Notes: generated by a model not told the origin, from the sequence alone. Shown: positions 7,544 to 17,310, counted from the stretch's first letter. The stretch is DNA of 20,980 nucleotides from Hyphomonadaceae bacterium (GCA_016791325.1 JAEUMU010000035.1:1-20980), one strand, 5' to 3'. Translations and numbers: made by a program.

Positions 7544-8104
7544 TCAGGCGCGCCGGCGCGCTTTCCACTGCGCTTTCGACTGGCCGTATATATCGACTTT
7601 GTAGATGTCGAACGGCGGCGGCAGCGGGATATTTTCACGCTCACGCACGGAGCCGAGGCGCTCGGCCAGTTTAATCGACGGCGCGTTGGCTTTGTCGATG
7701 CAATGGATGACGTGATCCCAGCCGAGAGAATCAAACGCCCAATCAATCGCGGCGACCGCGCCTTCGTGCGCGAAGCCCTGCCCCATCGCCGCGGCCTTCA
7801 CGCCCCAGCCGACTTCATCGCCCGGCCACGAACCTTCCTTGCCGGCCGGCCGCCACGGACCCAAGCGGCCGATCCACTCGCCCGTGTCGCGGCGCAGAAC
7901 CGAGAACATGCCGTAGCCGAGCAGCGCCCACGATCCTGCCAACGTCGCCATCCCGCGCCACGCCGCATCGCGCGCGCCAACGCCCCCGATGAAGCGCATG
8001 GTCTCTTCTTCCTGCGCCATGGATGCGAAGCCGTCGAAATCCTCATGTTGCGGTGGACGCAAGATGAGACGCGCGGTGGTGAGGGTTGGGCCGATGGTGG
8101 TCAT
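7544..8104 (-). CDS. GNAT acetyltransferase, RimJ/RimL-like
   Basis: 186 residues from ATG 8104. It begins TTARLILRPPQHEDFDGF, the standard N-terminus of the RimJ/RimL-type (Acetyltransf_3) family. It continues with a hydrophobic core strand 'GYGMFSVLRRDTGEWIGRLG', an E-V-G-W segment, 'GQGFAHEGAVAAIDWAF' (acetyl-CoA pyrophosphate loop and helix) and 'HCIDKANAPSIKLAERLG'. These proteins acetylate an amino group of a protein N-terminus or a small molecule; the target cannot be told here. A possible start at 8164 is rejected because its extra 20 residues would be encoded by the mdh terminator. The start lies just after the T-tract of that terminator, so transcription may depend on read-through or on a promoter inside this short region. 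Confidence 0.88.
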   Translation of the reverse strand: MTTIGPTLTTARLILRPPQHEDFDGFASMAQEEETMRFIGGVGARDAAWRGMATLAGSWALLGYGMFSVLRRDTGEWIGRLGPWRPAGKEGSWPGDEVGWGVKAAAMGQGFAHEGAVAAIDWAFDSLGWDHVIHCIDKANAPSIKLAERLGSVRERENIPLPPPFDIYKVDIYGQSKAQWKARRRA

Positions 8105-8114
8105 GAACCACAAG

Positions 8115-8158
8115 GTAAACAAAACGCCGCCACACGCCAGCGGGCGTGCGACGGCGTT
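8115..8158 (-). terminator. Intrinsic terminator of mdh
   Basis: On the minus strand, 22 bases after the mdh stop, AACGCCG (read at 8158-8152) pairs with CGGCGTT (8129-8123). The stem continues with GC-rich pairs (CACGCC/GGCGTG) around a 4-base loop, with a 3x3 internal mismatch between the two helices. It is followed by TTTTGTTT. This is a textbook rho-independent terminator for transcription coming from mdh. Confidence 0.8.
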
Positions 8159-8179
8159 GTTCAAACGGGCGACTGAGCG

Positions 8180-9214
<1,035 letters not shown>

Positions 9215-10699
9215 CTATTGCGCCGTGACCGTCTCCAGCACCCAGGCGCGCACGGCCTCATCGCTCCAAACGCCGGTGTAGGGGATGTCGGCGACGTAGG
9301 CCTCCATCGCGCCGCGCGCCCTGCCCCGGCTGATCTTCATCGGCAAAGTGAGCCGCGCCTGGCCGGAGGGCAGAACCTGATCGCGCACCTCCATCAACAG
9401 CCCATCGGCGCTGGTGTCGGAACCGATCAGCTGGACGCCCGGAATGTGCAGCACGGTGTCCGCAAAGTTGAGGCAGGAACTGGCGCATGTGCCGTTGGAG
9501 AGCAAATAGACGCGGGCCGGGAATGGCGAGACGCCCTGCGGGCGCGCGCGCGTGTAGCCGCCGCCCGGGCCTATCGGGCCATCGCCGCCATCATCACGTT
9601 GGCGCCACAGCGGATCGCCGCGCGCGTGCGCGGCGCGCATTTGATCCAGCGCGCGCGTTATCCAGCGGCCGATTTCAGAGTCCGCGCCGAACTGCGCCAG
9701 AAGTTGCGGCGCGAAATCGTCGAGATAGGCGATGTTCGCCGCGGACGCGCGCCAGTCAGTGGCGGTGGGCGTGCTGGGTTGGGCCACGGCGGCGACGACA
9801 TCGGCCCCGAACACAGCGCTCGCGATGCGATCCGCCCAGCCGGAATTGCCGCCGCCATTGCCGCGCACATCGATGACAATGGCGCGCCCGGCGCGCATCG
9901 CTTCGGCGCGCGGCTCGATCTCGGCGATGAGCGCTTCCATTTGCGGCGCAGCGTCGTTGCCGAAGGTGGGCACGCCGATCCAGGCCACGCCCCCGTCCAA
10001 CAAGGTGACGCCAAATTCGGCGCCGGGACCATTGGTGGCGATGGTGTAACGCTGCCAGAAATCTTCCGGAATATCGCGCCAGGCCAGCGTCCAGCTCTGG
10101 CGCGCGCCTTGATGCTCGATCAGGCAGCGGCGCGGCGGCGGCGCGAACGGATTGCCGCGATCCAGGAAAAGCCGTGCGTGCGCGGCGCGCTGATCCCGCG
10201 CCAGGGCGGGATTGAGCGTATAGGCGAACACGGTTTGCGTGCGCAGCGTTGCGAGCGAGCGGCCATCGCAGTTGAGAATGCGCGCACCTTCGGGCGGGGC
10301 GCCGGCTTCGCTGACCATGACGATGGTGTTCTCCCCATCGGCGCTGGCGATGAATCCGGGCCAGCGCGCGATCGGATTCGTCGCCGTCTGCGATAGGGCC
10401 AAGTGCGGATCGCCAAAGCCGTTAACGTAGGCGGCGAGCGTGTAGAAGTAGCCGGCGCGATCACGCACGCGGGCGAGCCTGCCCTGCGCCTGGCGGTAGC
10501 CGCGATCATACCAGGCGCGCAGGCGCGGGTTCTCTTCATCGACAACGATGGGCGTATCCGCGGCGATGATGGAACGCAGCGCTTCGAGATCCGCGCGAGC
10601 GGCGGCGCGCCATTGCGCGGGCGTGGCGGGCGCCTCCTGCGCGGCGGCGGCAGACAAGACGAAAGCGGCGGCGGCGAAAAGCCAAGCGAGCATTCTCAT
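9215..10699 (-). CDS. Secreted S41-like (C-terminal processing/tricorn type) peptidase
   Basis: 494 residues with a signal peptide (MRMLAWLFAAAAFVLSAAAA, cleavage near residue 20). A second ATG at 10693 would also work. The C-terminal half carries S41 marks: AIVIDVRGNGGGNSG (273-287) and VYLLSNGTCASSCLNFAD (397-414), where Ser407 or Ser408 stands at the nucleophile position of the family. A proline-rich N-terminal region precedes it with 'GFGDPHLAL' at 94-102. A PDZ domain is not evident, which sets it apart from CtpA proteases. A Gly/Asp-rich insert (about 366-382) follows a segment of long helices. Two Cys residues flank the serine (405, 409), which could form a disulfide. The likely role is a periplasmic or outer peptidase with unknown substrate. 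It lies between the O-methyltransferase and mdh. Confidence 0.83.
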   Translation of the reverse strand: MRMLAWLFAAAAFVLSAAAAQEAPATPAQWRAAARADLEALRSIIAADTPIVVDEENPRLRAWYDRGYRQAQGRLARVRDRAGYFYTLAAYVNGFGDPHLALSQTATNPIARWPGFIASADGENTIVMVSEAGAPPEGARILNCDGRSLATLRTQTVFAYTLNPALARDQRAAHARLFLDRGNPFAPPPRRCLIEHQGARQSWTLAWRDIPEDFWQRYTIATNGPGAEFGVTLLDGGVAWIGVPTFGNDAAPQMEALIAEIEPRAEAMRAGRAIVIDVRGNGGGNSGWADRIASAVFGADVVAAVAQPSTPTATDWRASAANIAYLDDFAPQLLAQFGADSEIGRWITRALDQMRAAHARGDPLWRQRDDGGDGPIGPGGGYTRARPQGVSPFPARVYLLSNGTCASSCLNFADTVLHIPGVQLIGSDTSADGLLMEVRDQVLPSGQARLTLPMKISRGRARGAMEAYVADIPYTGVWSDEAVRAWVLETVTAQ

Positions 10700-10750
10700 G
10701 CGGGCTTTCTAGCAGCGCCGCGAAGGAATGTCCGCTGCGGAGCGATAAGC

Positions 10751-11422
10751 TCAGCGTTTGATCGTAAGCAGCAGGCCATCGCCGACGCCCAGCATCACGG
10801 CATGCACACGCGGATCGGCCTTAGCTTTGTGCGCCAGCGCGCGCAGCGCGGTCGTGTCGCGCGAGGTATCGGCGGGATCGGCCACGGCGCCGCCCCAGAG
10901 CATATTGTCGAACAGGAGCACGCCGCCGGGACGCAACAGAGAGAGGCCGCGTTCGTAATACGCATCGTACGCGGCCTTATCAGCGTCGATAAAGCCGAAA
11001 TCGTAGCCGCCGCCCTCCCCCGCCGCGAGGCGCGCATCCATCGATTCCACCGCCGGGGCGATGACCACCTCTATCAGCGCCTCGACGTTCGCTTCGCGCC
11101 AATAGTTGCGCGCGAGCGTGGTCCATTGTTCGGAAATATCGAGCGCCAGAATGCGCGCGCCAGCCGGGTGCATGTCCTGCAGCGTAAGCGCGGCGACAAG
11201 CGCGGAATAACCGGTGAACACGCCAACCTCGAACATGCGCCGCGCGCCGATCAGGCGCAACAACGCCGCCATGAACGCGCCTTGCTCGGCGCTGATCTGC
11301 ATGCGGCGTTCGGGCAGGCTTTGCGTTTCCTCGCGGCAGCGCACGAGGGCGGGATGCTCGGCCGGGTTGGTATCGGCGAGATAGCGGATCAGTTCGGGCG
11401 AAAGGCCAAGCGAAGACGACAT
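10751..11422 (-). CDS. SAM-dependent O-methyltransferase, caffeoyl-CoA type fold
   Basis: 223 residues, full length for the Methyltransf_3 family. It transfers a methyl from SAM to a hydroxyl, using a divalent metal. Visible features: the SAM loop FEVGVFTGYSAL (64-75), the acid strand 'ILALDIS' (91-97), metal ligands Asp146 (GFIDADK), Asp172 and Asn173 in FDNMLWGG, and the conserved C-terminal 'GDGLLLTIKR'. Substrates for bacterial members vary (small catechols and others) and cannot be inferred. It lies 43 bases after metK on the same strand, so it is placed to use SAM made by the enzyme encoded just upstream. In other alphaproteobacteria this position is often taken by trmB, a tRNA methyltransferase, which is absent here. 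Confidence 0.92.
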   Translation of the reverse strand: MSSSLGLSPELIRYLADTNPAEHPALVRCREETQSLPERRMQISAEQGAFMAALLRLIGARRMFEVGVFTGYSALVAALTLQDMHPAGARILALDISEQWTTLARNYWREANVEALIEVVIAPAVESMDARLAAGEGGGYDFGFIDADKAAYDAYYERGLSLLRPGGVLLFDNMLWGGAVADPADTSRDTTALRALAHKAKADPRVHAVMLGVGDGLLLTIKR

Positions 11423-11465
11423 GCTCGCAAACCTAGCGCACGCCGCCGCCGCTTCAATGCTGCGC

Positions 11466-12686
11466 CTAGGCCAGGCGCTTCAGCTCGGAAACCAGATCGT
11501 CGCGTTCCCAAGTGAAACCACCGCGATTATCCGGCTGACGGCCGAAATGCCCATAGGCGGCCGTGCGCGCGTAGATCGGGTTGTTGAGCTTCAGATGGGT
11601 GCGGATGGCGCGCGGCGTGCAGCCGCCGACCATTTCCGGCAGCGCCTTTTCCAGCTTGGCGGGATCGATCGTATCTGCGCCGTGCAGATCGACGTAAAAG
11701 CTCGTCGGCGCGGCGACGCCGATCGCGTAGCTGATCTGGATGGTGCAGCGTTCAGCAAGGCCGGCGGCGACCACGTTCTTCGCCAGATAACGGCAGATAT
11801 AGGCGGCAGAGCGATCGACCTTGGTGGGATCCTTGCCCGAGAAGGCGCCGCCGCCGTGCGGGCTGGCGCCGCCGTAGGTGTCAACGATGATCTTGCGTCC
11901 CGTCAGGCCGCTATCGCCATCGGGGCCGCCAATCTCGAACTTGCCTGTCGGGTTGATGTGCCACTTGGTTTTCTTGGTGATCAGGCCCGGCGGAAACACC
12001 GAGGCCGCAATCGGCTTCACCAACTCAGCGAAGCGCGACTGGCTGTAATTCTTCTCGCCCAGTTTCTTCTTGTGCTGGTGGCTGACGACGATGGCGACGA
12101 CTTCGGCCGGCTTGCCGTTTTCGTAACGCAGGGTGACTTGACTCTTCGCGTCCGGCTCGAGCTCCGGCCGCTCGCCGGAATGGCGCGCATCGGCCAGACG
12201 CTTCAGAATGTTGTGGCTGTATTGCAACGTGGCCGGCATGAGTTCCGGCGTTTCGTTGCAAGCGTAGCCGAACATGATGCCTTGATCGCCGGCGCCTTCA
12301 TCCTTCTTGGCGCTGGAATCGACGCCCTGCGCAATGTGCGCGGATTGGCCGTGCAGGTAGCAAGCGTATTTCGCCTTCTCCCAGTGAAAGCCCTTCTGCT
12401 CGTAGCCGATGTCCTTCACCGCGGCGCGGACCTTCGGTTGCAGGCTGGCGATGATCTCTTTTGTGAAGGCTTTGTTTTCCGCCTTCGACTGGCCCGGCTT
12501 ACCGGCGCGCACCTCGCCCGCGAGGATGATGCGGTTGGTGGTGACCATGGTTTCGCAGGCAACGCGCGCTTCAGGATCGGCGCTGATGAAGGCGTCAACC
12601 ACGGTGTCGGAGATGCGGTCGGCAACCTTATCAGGGTGGCCTTCGGACACGCTTTCGCTGGTGAAGACGTAGGACGTTCTGGACAC
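11466..12686 (-). CDS. metK: S-adenosylmethionine synthetase
   Basis: 406 residues. It makes SAM from methionine and ATP. Start is a GTG at 12686, chosen because the family N-terminus ([19 protein letters not shown]) follows directly and a GGAG lies 7 bases upstream; the ATG at 12749 would add a non-homologous stretch. Family marks: EGHPDK with His17 and Asp19, the [12 protein letters not shown] signature, and the phosphate loop [16 protein letters not shown]. It follows the XRE regulator by 75 bases and precedes the O-methyltransferase. Identification is very secure. A candidate folded leader is described separately. Confidence 0.97.
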   Translation of the reverse strand: MSRTSYVFTSESVSEGHPDKVADRISDTVVDAFISADPEARVACETMVTTNRIILAGEVRAGKPGQSKAENKAFTKEIIASLQPKVRAAVKDIGYEQKGFHWEKAKYACYLHGQSAHIAQGVDSSAKKDEGAGDQGIMFGYACNETPELMPATLQYSHNILKRLADARHSGERPELEPDAKSQVTLRYENGKPAEVVAIVVSHQHKKKLGEKNYSQSRFAELVKPIAASVFPPGLITKKTKWHINPTGKFEIGGPDGDSGLTGRKIIVDTYGGASPHGGGAFSGKDPTKVDRSAAYICRYLAKNVVAAGLAERCTIQISYAIGVAAPTSFYVDLHGADTIDPAKLEKALPEMVGGCTPRAIRTHLKLNNPIYARTAAYGHFGRQPDNRGGFTWERDDLVSELKRLA

Positions 12687-12761
12687 GCGGATTCTCCGAC
12701 CCCGTAAAAAATAGCGGTCCGTCTTAGGGATAACGGCCGAAACAGGCAATCGGAGGGGCGA
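12687..12761 (-). promoter_or_regulatory. Leader of metK with possible SD-sequestering fold
   Basis: 75-base gap between the XRE stop and the metK GTG. The minus-strand SD region TCGGAG (12699-12694) is exactly complementary to CTCCGA just after the XRE stop (12755-12750), a 6-bp long-range helix. Between them lie a short helix CCGT/ACGG with a 10-base loop and a second hairpin (GACC/GGTC with CCG/CGG and an AU-rich loop containing six U). It does not match the consensus of SAM-II or SAM/SAH riboswitches as I know them. Function is unproven. Confidence 0.3.
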
Positions 12762-13172
12762 TTAGCCGCGCTTGGGATCGGCCTCTTCGACCAGCGCCCG
12801 CACCAGCTCAAGCACCCGCCGGCGCACGCGCTGGTTCCGGATTGAGCCGAACAGGGCCATCAGCTGGGCGCCTTCGGGGGTTGAGAGGGCGTCGTCCACG
12901 AAATCGGCGCGGGATTCGGCGACGCTCATGCCGCGGTGGGGCACGATGCCTTCGAAGAAGCGCGCCACCGGCATTTCCAGCGCGCCGGCGATGTCAAACA
13001 GCCGGCTTGCGGCTATCCTATTGACGCCCTTCTCATATTTCTGAACCTGCTGGAACGTAACGCCGAGCATTTCGGCCAATCGTTCCTGGCTCATGCCGAT
13101 TTCTAATCGGCGCGTCCGGACCCGTTGACCAAGCTTGCGGTCCACTGCGTTGGCGGCACGTTCGTCGTTCAT
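12762..13172 (-). CDS. XRE-family (HTH_3) transcription regulator, PhrR/PraR-like
   Basis: 136 residues. The N-terminal half is a lambda-repressor-type helix-turn-helix (about 15-70): GQRVRTRRLEIGMSQERLAE, then LGVTFQQVQKYEKGVNRI for the recognition and following helices. The C-terminal part (about 80-136) is helical and rich in Arg/Glu, ending in 'RRRVLELVRALVEEADPKRG'. The ATG overlaps the lnt stop in an ATGA, so it is translationally coupled to lnt, and metK is next. The position between lnt and metK is that of the PhrR/PraR regulators of rhizobia, which act in stress and symbiosis/attachment control; homology to that group is likely by context and length, but the targets here are unknown. 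Confidence 0.9.
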   Translation of the reverse strand: MNDERAANAVDRKLGQRVRTRRLEIGMSQERLAEMLGVTFQQVQKYEKGVNRIAASRLFDIAGALEMPVARFFEGIVPHRGMSVAESRADFVDDALSTPEGAQLMALFGSIRNQRVRRRVLELVRALVEEADPKRG

Positions 13173-14842
13173 GTGCTTCGTCCCTTACCCGGCAGTAGAA
13201 AGCGAAACGAAGCCACGATTACAAGGACAATCGTCAGTAACAAGATACCCCATTTGGAGTAGGTCGTCTCGGGCATGCTGGGTGGCAACTGAGCCTCGGC
13301 AAATCCTCGGCCGGCGCTCGTTGAGGCGATTTCTCTGCCTGTTGAGTCAATTATAGCAGAAACACCTCCCGACGCCGCCCGCGCCAGGGGCAATCCTTGC
13401 TCAATCGCCCGATAGCGGGCCATGGCGTAGTGCTGCCAGGGGCCAGTGCCCTGTCCGAACCAGGCGTCATTGGTGACGCTGACGAGCCAGCCCGGACGCT
13501 CCTCCCCGCCGGGGATGAGGTTGGGAAAAATCGCCTCATAGCAAATCAGCACGAGAGCCGGCGGCGCCTCGGGCACAATCAAACGGTGGGGCGTGGGGCC
13601 CGCTTCGAAACCGGCGCCGATGCGCTGCAACGGGGCGATGTTGAGCCGGCTGACCAGCGACCACAGTGGAATGAACTCGCCGAACGGCACCAGGCGGTGC
13701 TTATCGTAGATCTGGCCCAAGCGCGGCTCGCCGCTAACGCCATCAATGACGGCGGCAGAGTTGAACAGCCGCGCCTGATCGCCGCCGGGGCGACCATAGA
13801 GCAAGGCTTCGCATGCTGGCGCCGGTTCGCAGCGCGAGAGCCCGGTAATGAGCGCGCGATCGCCCAGGCCGCGCGCCATCGCGGCGAGGAACTGCGGATT
13901 GTCCAACGTGAAGAAGTTCATCGTCGGGATCGCGCCTTCCGGCCACACGACGATGGCGGCGCGGGACTCATCAGCGGCGCCGGTGACATCGAGATAGCGC
14001 TGCAGCACGCGCCATTCCTGATCCGGCCGGTAGCGCCACTTTTCCGCCTGGCTCAAGCCCGCATCGGCCACGCGCACGATGGGCTGCGCGCCCGGCGGGT
14101 CAATCGGCGCGGCGGCGATACGCTGCGCGCCCCACCCCCACGCCATCCCCAGCAGCAACGCAGCGCCAATCATCGGCCCGAAGCGGCGCAGCGCACGCAC
14201 GCCGACATCGAGCATGACTGCAGGCGTCGCCGCGAACAGCAGCGTCATCAGTGTGAGACCATAAATGCCGAACACGGACGCGAGCTGCGACACGGGTTCG
14301 CCGGGGGTCCAGACGTAGCCAGGCAAAAGCCACGGGAAGCCCCCGAAAATGTGCCCCCTCACCCACTCGGCGGCGAACAACGCCACGGCGAACGAAAAGA
14401 TGCGCCGCACATCCGGCGTCCACAGCGCCACAGCGAGCGCGCAACCAAGCGCCCAAAACAAGGCCATGCCAGCCGCAAGGCCAAACGCCGCCGGCACGCC
14501 CCAGATCGGACCCCAGCTTTGGCTATCGACCAGGAAGGCCGACGACACCCAATAGAGCCCGGTGCTGAAATGGCCGAGCGCGAACCAGAAGCCCGTGCCG
14601 AAGCCGGCGGCGATGGGTTTGGGCTTCGCGGCGGCGAGATCAAGCAGCCAAACCAGCGCGACAATGGCGATGACATAAACGCCGGTCAGCTGAAACGGCG
14701 CATGGCCGAGCGTTGCGAGCGCGCCCGCCAACATGGTGACGCCGCGCCGGCGCCATGGCGCGTCAACGCCGATAATGCGCACCATTGGCGCCGACGAATG
14801 CGTCGGCGCTTGCGCTTCAGGCACGGACACGCGCAGCTCCAT
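13169..14842 (-). CDS. lnt: Apolipoprotein N-acyltransferase
   Basis: 557 residues. It adds the third acyl chain to the N-terminal cysteine of lipoproteins at the inner membrane. The first part (about 33-240) has six or more membrane helices; the rest is a nitrilase-like periplasmic domain and a final membrane helix. The Glu-Lys-Cys catalytic triad is visible: Glu302 in VVWPEGAIPT, Lys381 in YDKHRLVPFGEF and Cys434 in LICYEAIFP, followed by the VSVTNDAWFG strand. The ATG at 14842 has AGGAG 5 bases upstream. The stop overlaps the XRE gene start. It follows the CorC-like gene and belongs to the conserved block. The lipoprotein candidates in this window would be its substrates. Confidence 0.96.
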   Translation of the reverse strand: MELRVSVPEAQAPTHSSAPMVRIIGVDAPWRRRGVTMLAGALATLGHAPFQLTGVYVIAIVALVWLLDLAAAKPKPIAAGFGTGFWFALGHFSTGLYWVSSAFLVDSQSWGPIWGVPAAFGLAAGMALFWALGCALAVALWTPDVRRIFSFAVALFAAEWVRGHIFGGFPWLLPGYVWTPGEPVSQLASVFGIYGLTLMTLLFAATPAVMLDVGVRALRRFGPMIGAALLLGMAWGWGAQRIAAAPIDPPGAQPIVRVADAGLSQAEKWRYRPDQEWRVLQRYLDVTGAADESRAAIVVWPEGAIPTMNFFTLDNPQFLAAMARGLGDRALITGLSRCEPAPACEALLYGRPGGDQARLFNSAAVIDGVSGEPRLGQIYDKHRLVPFGEFIPLWSLVSRLNIAPLQRIGAGFEAGPTPHRLIVPEAPPALVLICYEAIFPNLIPGGEERPGWLVSVTNDAWFGQGTGPWQHYAMARYRAIEQGLPLARAASGGVSAIIDSTGREIASTSAGRGFAEAQLPPSMPETTYSKWGILLLTIVLVIVASFRFLLPGKGRST

Positions 14843-14871
14843 GACGGCTCCTGGGAGGAAAGCGGTTTGGA

Positions 14872-14888
14872 CCGCAGCGCGGCTGCGG
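14872..14888 (-). other. Hairpin between the CorC-like gene and lnt
   Basis: CCGCAG (14872-14877) and CTGCGG (14883-14888) form a perfect 6-bp stem with a 5-base loop, in the 55-base gap between the CorC-like stop and the lnt start. No U-run follows, so it is not a standard terminator; it may be an mRNA processing or stability element. The lnt Shine-Dalgarno lies outside it. Confidence 0.3.
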
Positions 14889-14897
14889 CGTCAATCG

Positions 14898-15839
14898 CTA
14901 GCGGGCTTCTTCTGGAGAATGGCTCGGGCTATTTGACGGCGGCGGCGCGCCGACGGCGGGTTTGATCCGAACACGTTTAACCCGCCTTGGATCAGCGTCG
15001 ATGATTTCCACGTCAAAACCAGCCGGATGGCGCAAAATCTCGCCGCGCTGCGGCAAGCGCCCGGCGAGGGCGACGGCGAGGCCGGCGGCGGTGTCGAATT
15101 CATCTTCATGTTCGGGCAGATCGAGGCTGGCCTTGAGGCGGGCCTCCAGCTGATCGATCGGAGCGCGGCCATCGGCTTCAAACGTGCCCGCCGGACGCTC
15201 CTGCACCAGCGGCGCATCGACATCGTGCTCGTCTTCGATGGCGCCGACGATTTGCTCCACCAGATCTTCCATGGAAACGAGGCCGTCCGTGCCGCCATAT
15301 TCGTCCACCACGAGCGCGAGATGGATGCGGCTGGATTGCATTTTCAAGAACAGCGTCGCCAGCGTCATGGACGGAGGAACGTAGAGAATATCGCGGCGGA
15401 TGCGCGGCAGCAGCCGATCGCTAAACTTGGCGGTTGCTTCGCCTTTGGCGTCCGGCGCGAGCAGCGAAATCACATCGCGCACATGAACGAAACCCTGCGG
15501 ATCATCGAGGGTTTCGCCATAAATTGGCAGGCGCGAGTGCTGGCTTTCAGAAAAGACGCGCGCCGCCTCACCCAAGGTGGCGGAGGCTTCGATGCCAACA
15601 ATCTCAGCGCGGGCGCGCATCACATCGGCGACGCGCAGACGATCAAAGCGCGCCGCGCGCAAGATCATATCCTTGTGGGCGCCTTCAAGCGATTCGCCGC
15701 GATCTTCGCGTTCGCGCAGCGCTTCTTCGACAGCGGCGGCGGGCCCTGACGACGCTTTCGCGAACAAGCGCGAAAACTTTCCGATCAGACCCGCGCGTCT
15801 TCGCGAAGGGGATTCTGCGTCTTCGTTTGTCTCGACCAT
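14898..15839 (-). CDS. CorC/HlyC-type CBS-domain protein (soluble)
   Basis: 313 residues with no membrane segment. Domains: N-terminal basic tail; CBS 1 (about 71-127, with 'VMRARAEIVGIEA' and 'VHVRDVISLL'); CBS 2 (about 140-203, with 'LVVDEYGGTDGLVSMEDLVEQIVGAIEDE', residues 176-204, the best-conserved family stretch); and a CorC_HlyC domain (about 216-292). This is the soluble CorC/TlyC branch without the DUF21 membrane domain. Such proteins have been linked to Mg2+/Co2+ efflux and, in some annotations, to hemolysin; the evidence for hemolysis is weak. It lies between ybeY and lnt, its standard place in this block. Confidence 0.93.
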   Translation of the reverse strand: MVETNEDAESPSRRRAGLIGKFSRLFAKASSGPAAAVEEALREREDRGESLEGAHKDMILRAARFDRLRVADVMRARAEIVGIEASATLGEAARVFSESQHSRLPIYGETLDDPQGFVHVRDVISLLAPDAKGEATAKFSDRLLPRIRRDILYVPPSMTLATLFLKMQSSRIHLALVVDEYGGTDGLVSMEDLVEQIVGAIEDEHDVDAPLVQERPAGTFEADGRAPIDQLEARLKASLDLPEHEDEFDTAAGLAVALAGRLPQRGEILRHPAGFDVEIIDADPRRVKRVRIKPAVGAPPPSNSPSHSPEEAR

Positions 15840-15863
15840 GTCCGGTCCGTCGCACTCCTCAAT

Positions 15864-16331
15864 TCACGCATACGGGTCGGCGATGCCGAGCGCAGCGAGA
15901 ATGGCGCGCTCGCGCGCTTCCATCGCCTCGGCAGCGGCCTCGGCTTCGTGATCATAGCCCAAAAGATGCAGAAAGCCGTGCACGACCAGATGGGCGGCGT
16001 GGTGCTCGAACCGTTTACCTTGAAATTCTGCTTCCGCGACAATGGTTTCGGCCGCCAGGGCAATGTCCCCCAGGAAGCCGTCCGCCCCCTCCCCTGGGCC
16101 TGCGGGAGGGAACGACAGCACGTTCGTTGGCCCCGGCTTGCCGCGAAACTGCGTGTTCAACGCCGCGATGGCGGCGTCATCGCCCAAAAGCAGCGACACC
16201 GATCCGGAGACGTTCTCCGCGGCGGCGGCGGCGGCCAAGGCGGACGCCAGCGCCTCCTCATGGCCCCGCCACAGCGGCGAGCCACCGAGAATATCGACCT
16301 CCAAGGCGGGATCAGGCACGGCCGGTTTCAT
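15864..16331 (-). CDS. ybeY: Endoribonuclease YbeY (rRNA maturation factor)
   Basis: 155 residues from the ATG at 16331, which overlaps the end of phoH by 20 bases. A GTG four codons later (overlap 8 bases) is an alternative; no clear Shine-Dalgarno favours either. YbeY is a zinc-dependent RNase involved in 16S rRNA maturation and ribosome quality control. The zinc motif H-x3-H-x5-H is visible as His118, His122 and His128 in [11 protein letters not shown]. The upstream strand 'TNVLSFP' (69-75) and '[10 protein letters not shown]' (88-97) are also typical. Followed by the CorC-like gene after 24 bases. Identification is secure. Confidence 0.95.
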   Translation of the reverse strand: MKPAVPDPALEVDILGGSPLWRGHEEALASALAAAAAAENVSGSVSLLLGDDAAIAALNTQFRGKPGPTNVLSFPPAGPGEGADGFLGDIALAAETIVAEAEFQGKRFEHHAAHLVVHGFLHLLGYDHEAEAAAEAMEARERAILAALGIADPYA

Positions 16332-17310
16332 CGCGATGATAAGCCTCGACGATATGTGCGACGAGGCGATGACGGACCACATCCTGCGCCGCAAAGCGGA
16401 TCACCTCCACGCCTTCGAGATGTTCCAGAATTGAGATCGCGTGCGCGAGGCCGGATTGATCGGGACGCACGAGATCGATCTGCGAGGGATCGCCCGTGAC
16501 CACCATGCGCGAGCCTTCGCCCAAACGCGTGAGCACCATCTTCATCTGCAGGATCGTGGCGTTCTGCGCTTCATCAACGATGACGAAGGCGTTGGAGAGC
16601 GTGCGCCCGCGCATGAAGGCGAGCGGGGCAACCTCAATCTGGCGGCGCTCGCGGCGCATCTTGAGATCGTTCTCGCCCATCTGGCTGCGGAAGGCGTCCC
16701 AGATCGGCTGCAGATACGGATCGACCTTTTCGGCCAGATCGCCCGGCAGATAGCCAAGCTTCTCCCCTGCCTCGACCGCAGGGCGCGTAACGATGATCTT
16801 ATCGACGCGCTCCTGCTTGAGCGCTTCGACCGCAGCGGCGACGGCAAGGAAGGTTTTGCCTGTGCCGGCAGGGCCGACGCCGAAAATGAGATCGAGCGCT
16901 TCATCGCGCAGCGCTTCGACATAATGCACCTGCCGCGGCGTGCGCAGGGTGAGGCCGCCGAGTTGAGGCAGGTGCATCGGGCCCGGCGCTTCGGTTTGGC
17001 CTTCGGAAAGGGAAATCGCCGCCAGCACCTCGCCCTCGCGCACGCGGCCCTTGCGGCGGGCGAGTTCAACCAGGGACTCGATTATGCGCTGCACGCGCTC
17101 GAGATCCGCCGCGCTCTCGGCGCGCACCAACAGCCGGTCACCCTGCGCATCGAGTGTTACGCGATAGGAGGGCTGCCCGCGCGGCGCGTTAGGATCGCGG
17201 AAGGCTTCCTGGATGTTGGCGAGGTGGCGGTGCAGCGGGCCGAACACGGCCTGGGCGACGCCAGCTTCGGCAAGCGTGATGGTGCGGGTAAGCGCGGCGG
17301 CGTCGTTCAC
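16312..17310 (-). CDS. phoH: PhoH-like ATPase
   Basis: 332 residues. The start is GTG at 17310, overlapping the miaB stop in GTGA. A KH-like N-terminal region (about 45-85) precedes the P-loop domain: Walker [11 protein letters not shown] (144-153), '[18 protein letters not shown]', Walker [12 protein letters not shown] (242-252), and 'GDPSQIDLV'. PhoH proteins are ATPases with suspected RNA-related roles; the strong linkage to ybeY and miaB supports RNA metabolism. The ybeY start lies inside its 3' end. Identification is secure; the biochemical role is unclear in general. Confidence 0.95.
   Translation of the reverse strand: MNDAAALTRTITLAEAGVAQAVFGPLHRHLANIQEAFRDPNAPRGQPSYRVTLDAQGDRLLVRAESAADLERVQRIIESLVELARRKGRVREGEVLAAISLSEGQTEAPGPMHLPQLGGLTLRTPRQVHYVEALRDEALDLIFGVGPAGTGKTFLAVAAAVEALKQERVDKIIVTRPAVEAGEKLGYLPGDLAEKVDPYLQPIWDAFRSQMGENDLKMRRERRQIEVAPLAFMRGRTLSNAFVIVDEAQNATILQMKMVLTRLGEGSRMVVTGDPSQIDLVRPDQSGLAHAISILEHLEGVEVIRFAAQDVVRHRLVAHIVEAYHRDETGRA

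Noticed and set aside
11421..12707. Plus-strand open frame of 428 codons opposite metK
   Set aside because: Antisense shadow; the minus-strand gene carries all SAM synthetase motifs.
12687..12761. Match to a known SAM-II or SAM/SAH riboswitch before metK
   Set aside because: I could not fit the conserved cores of these classes to this leader; only a generic SD-covering fold is supported.
13397..14965. Plus-strand open frame of 522 codons opposite lnt
   Set aside because: Arg/His/Glu-rich translation with no domain, antisense to a full lnt.
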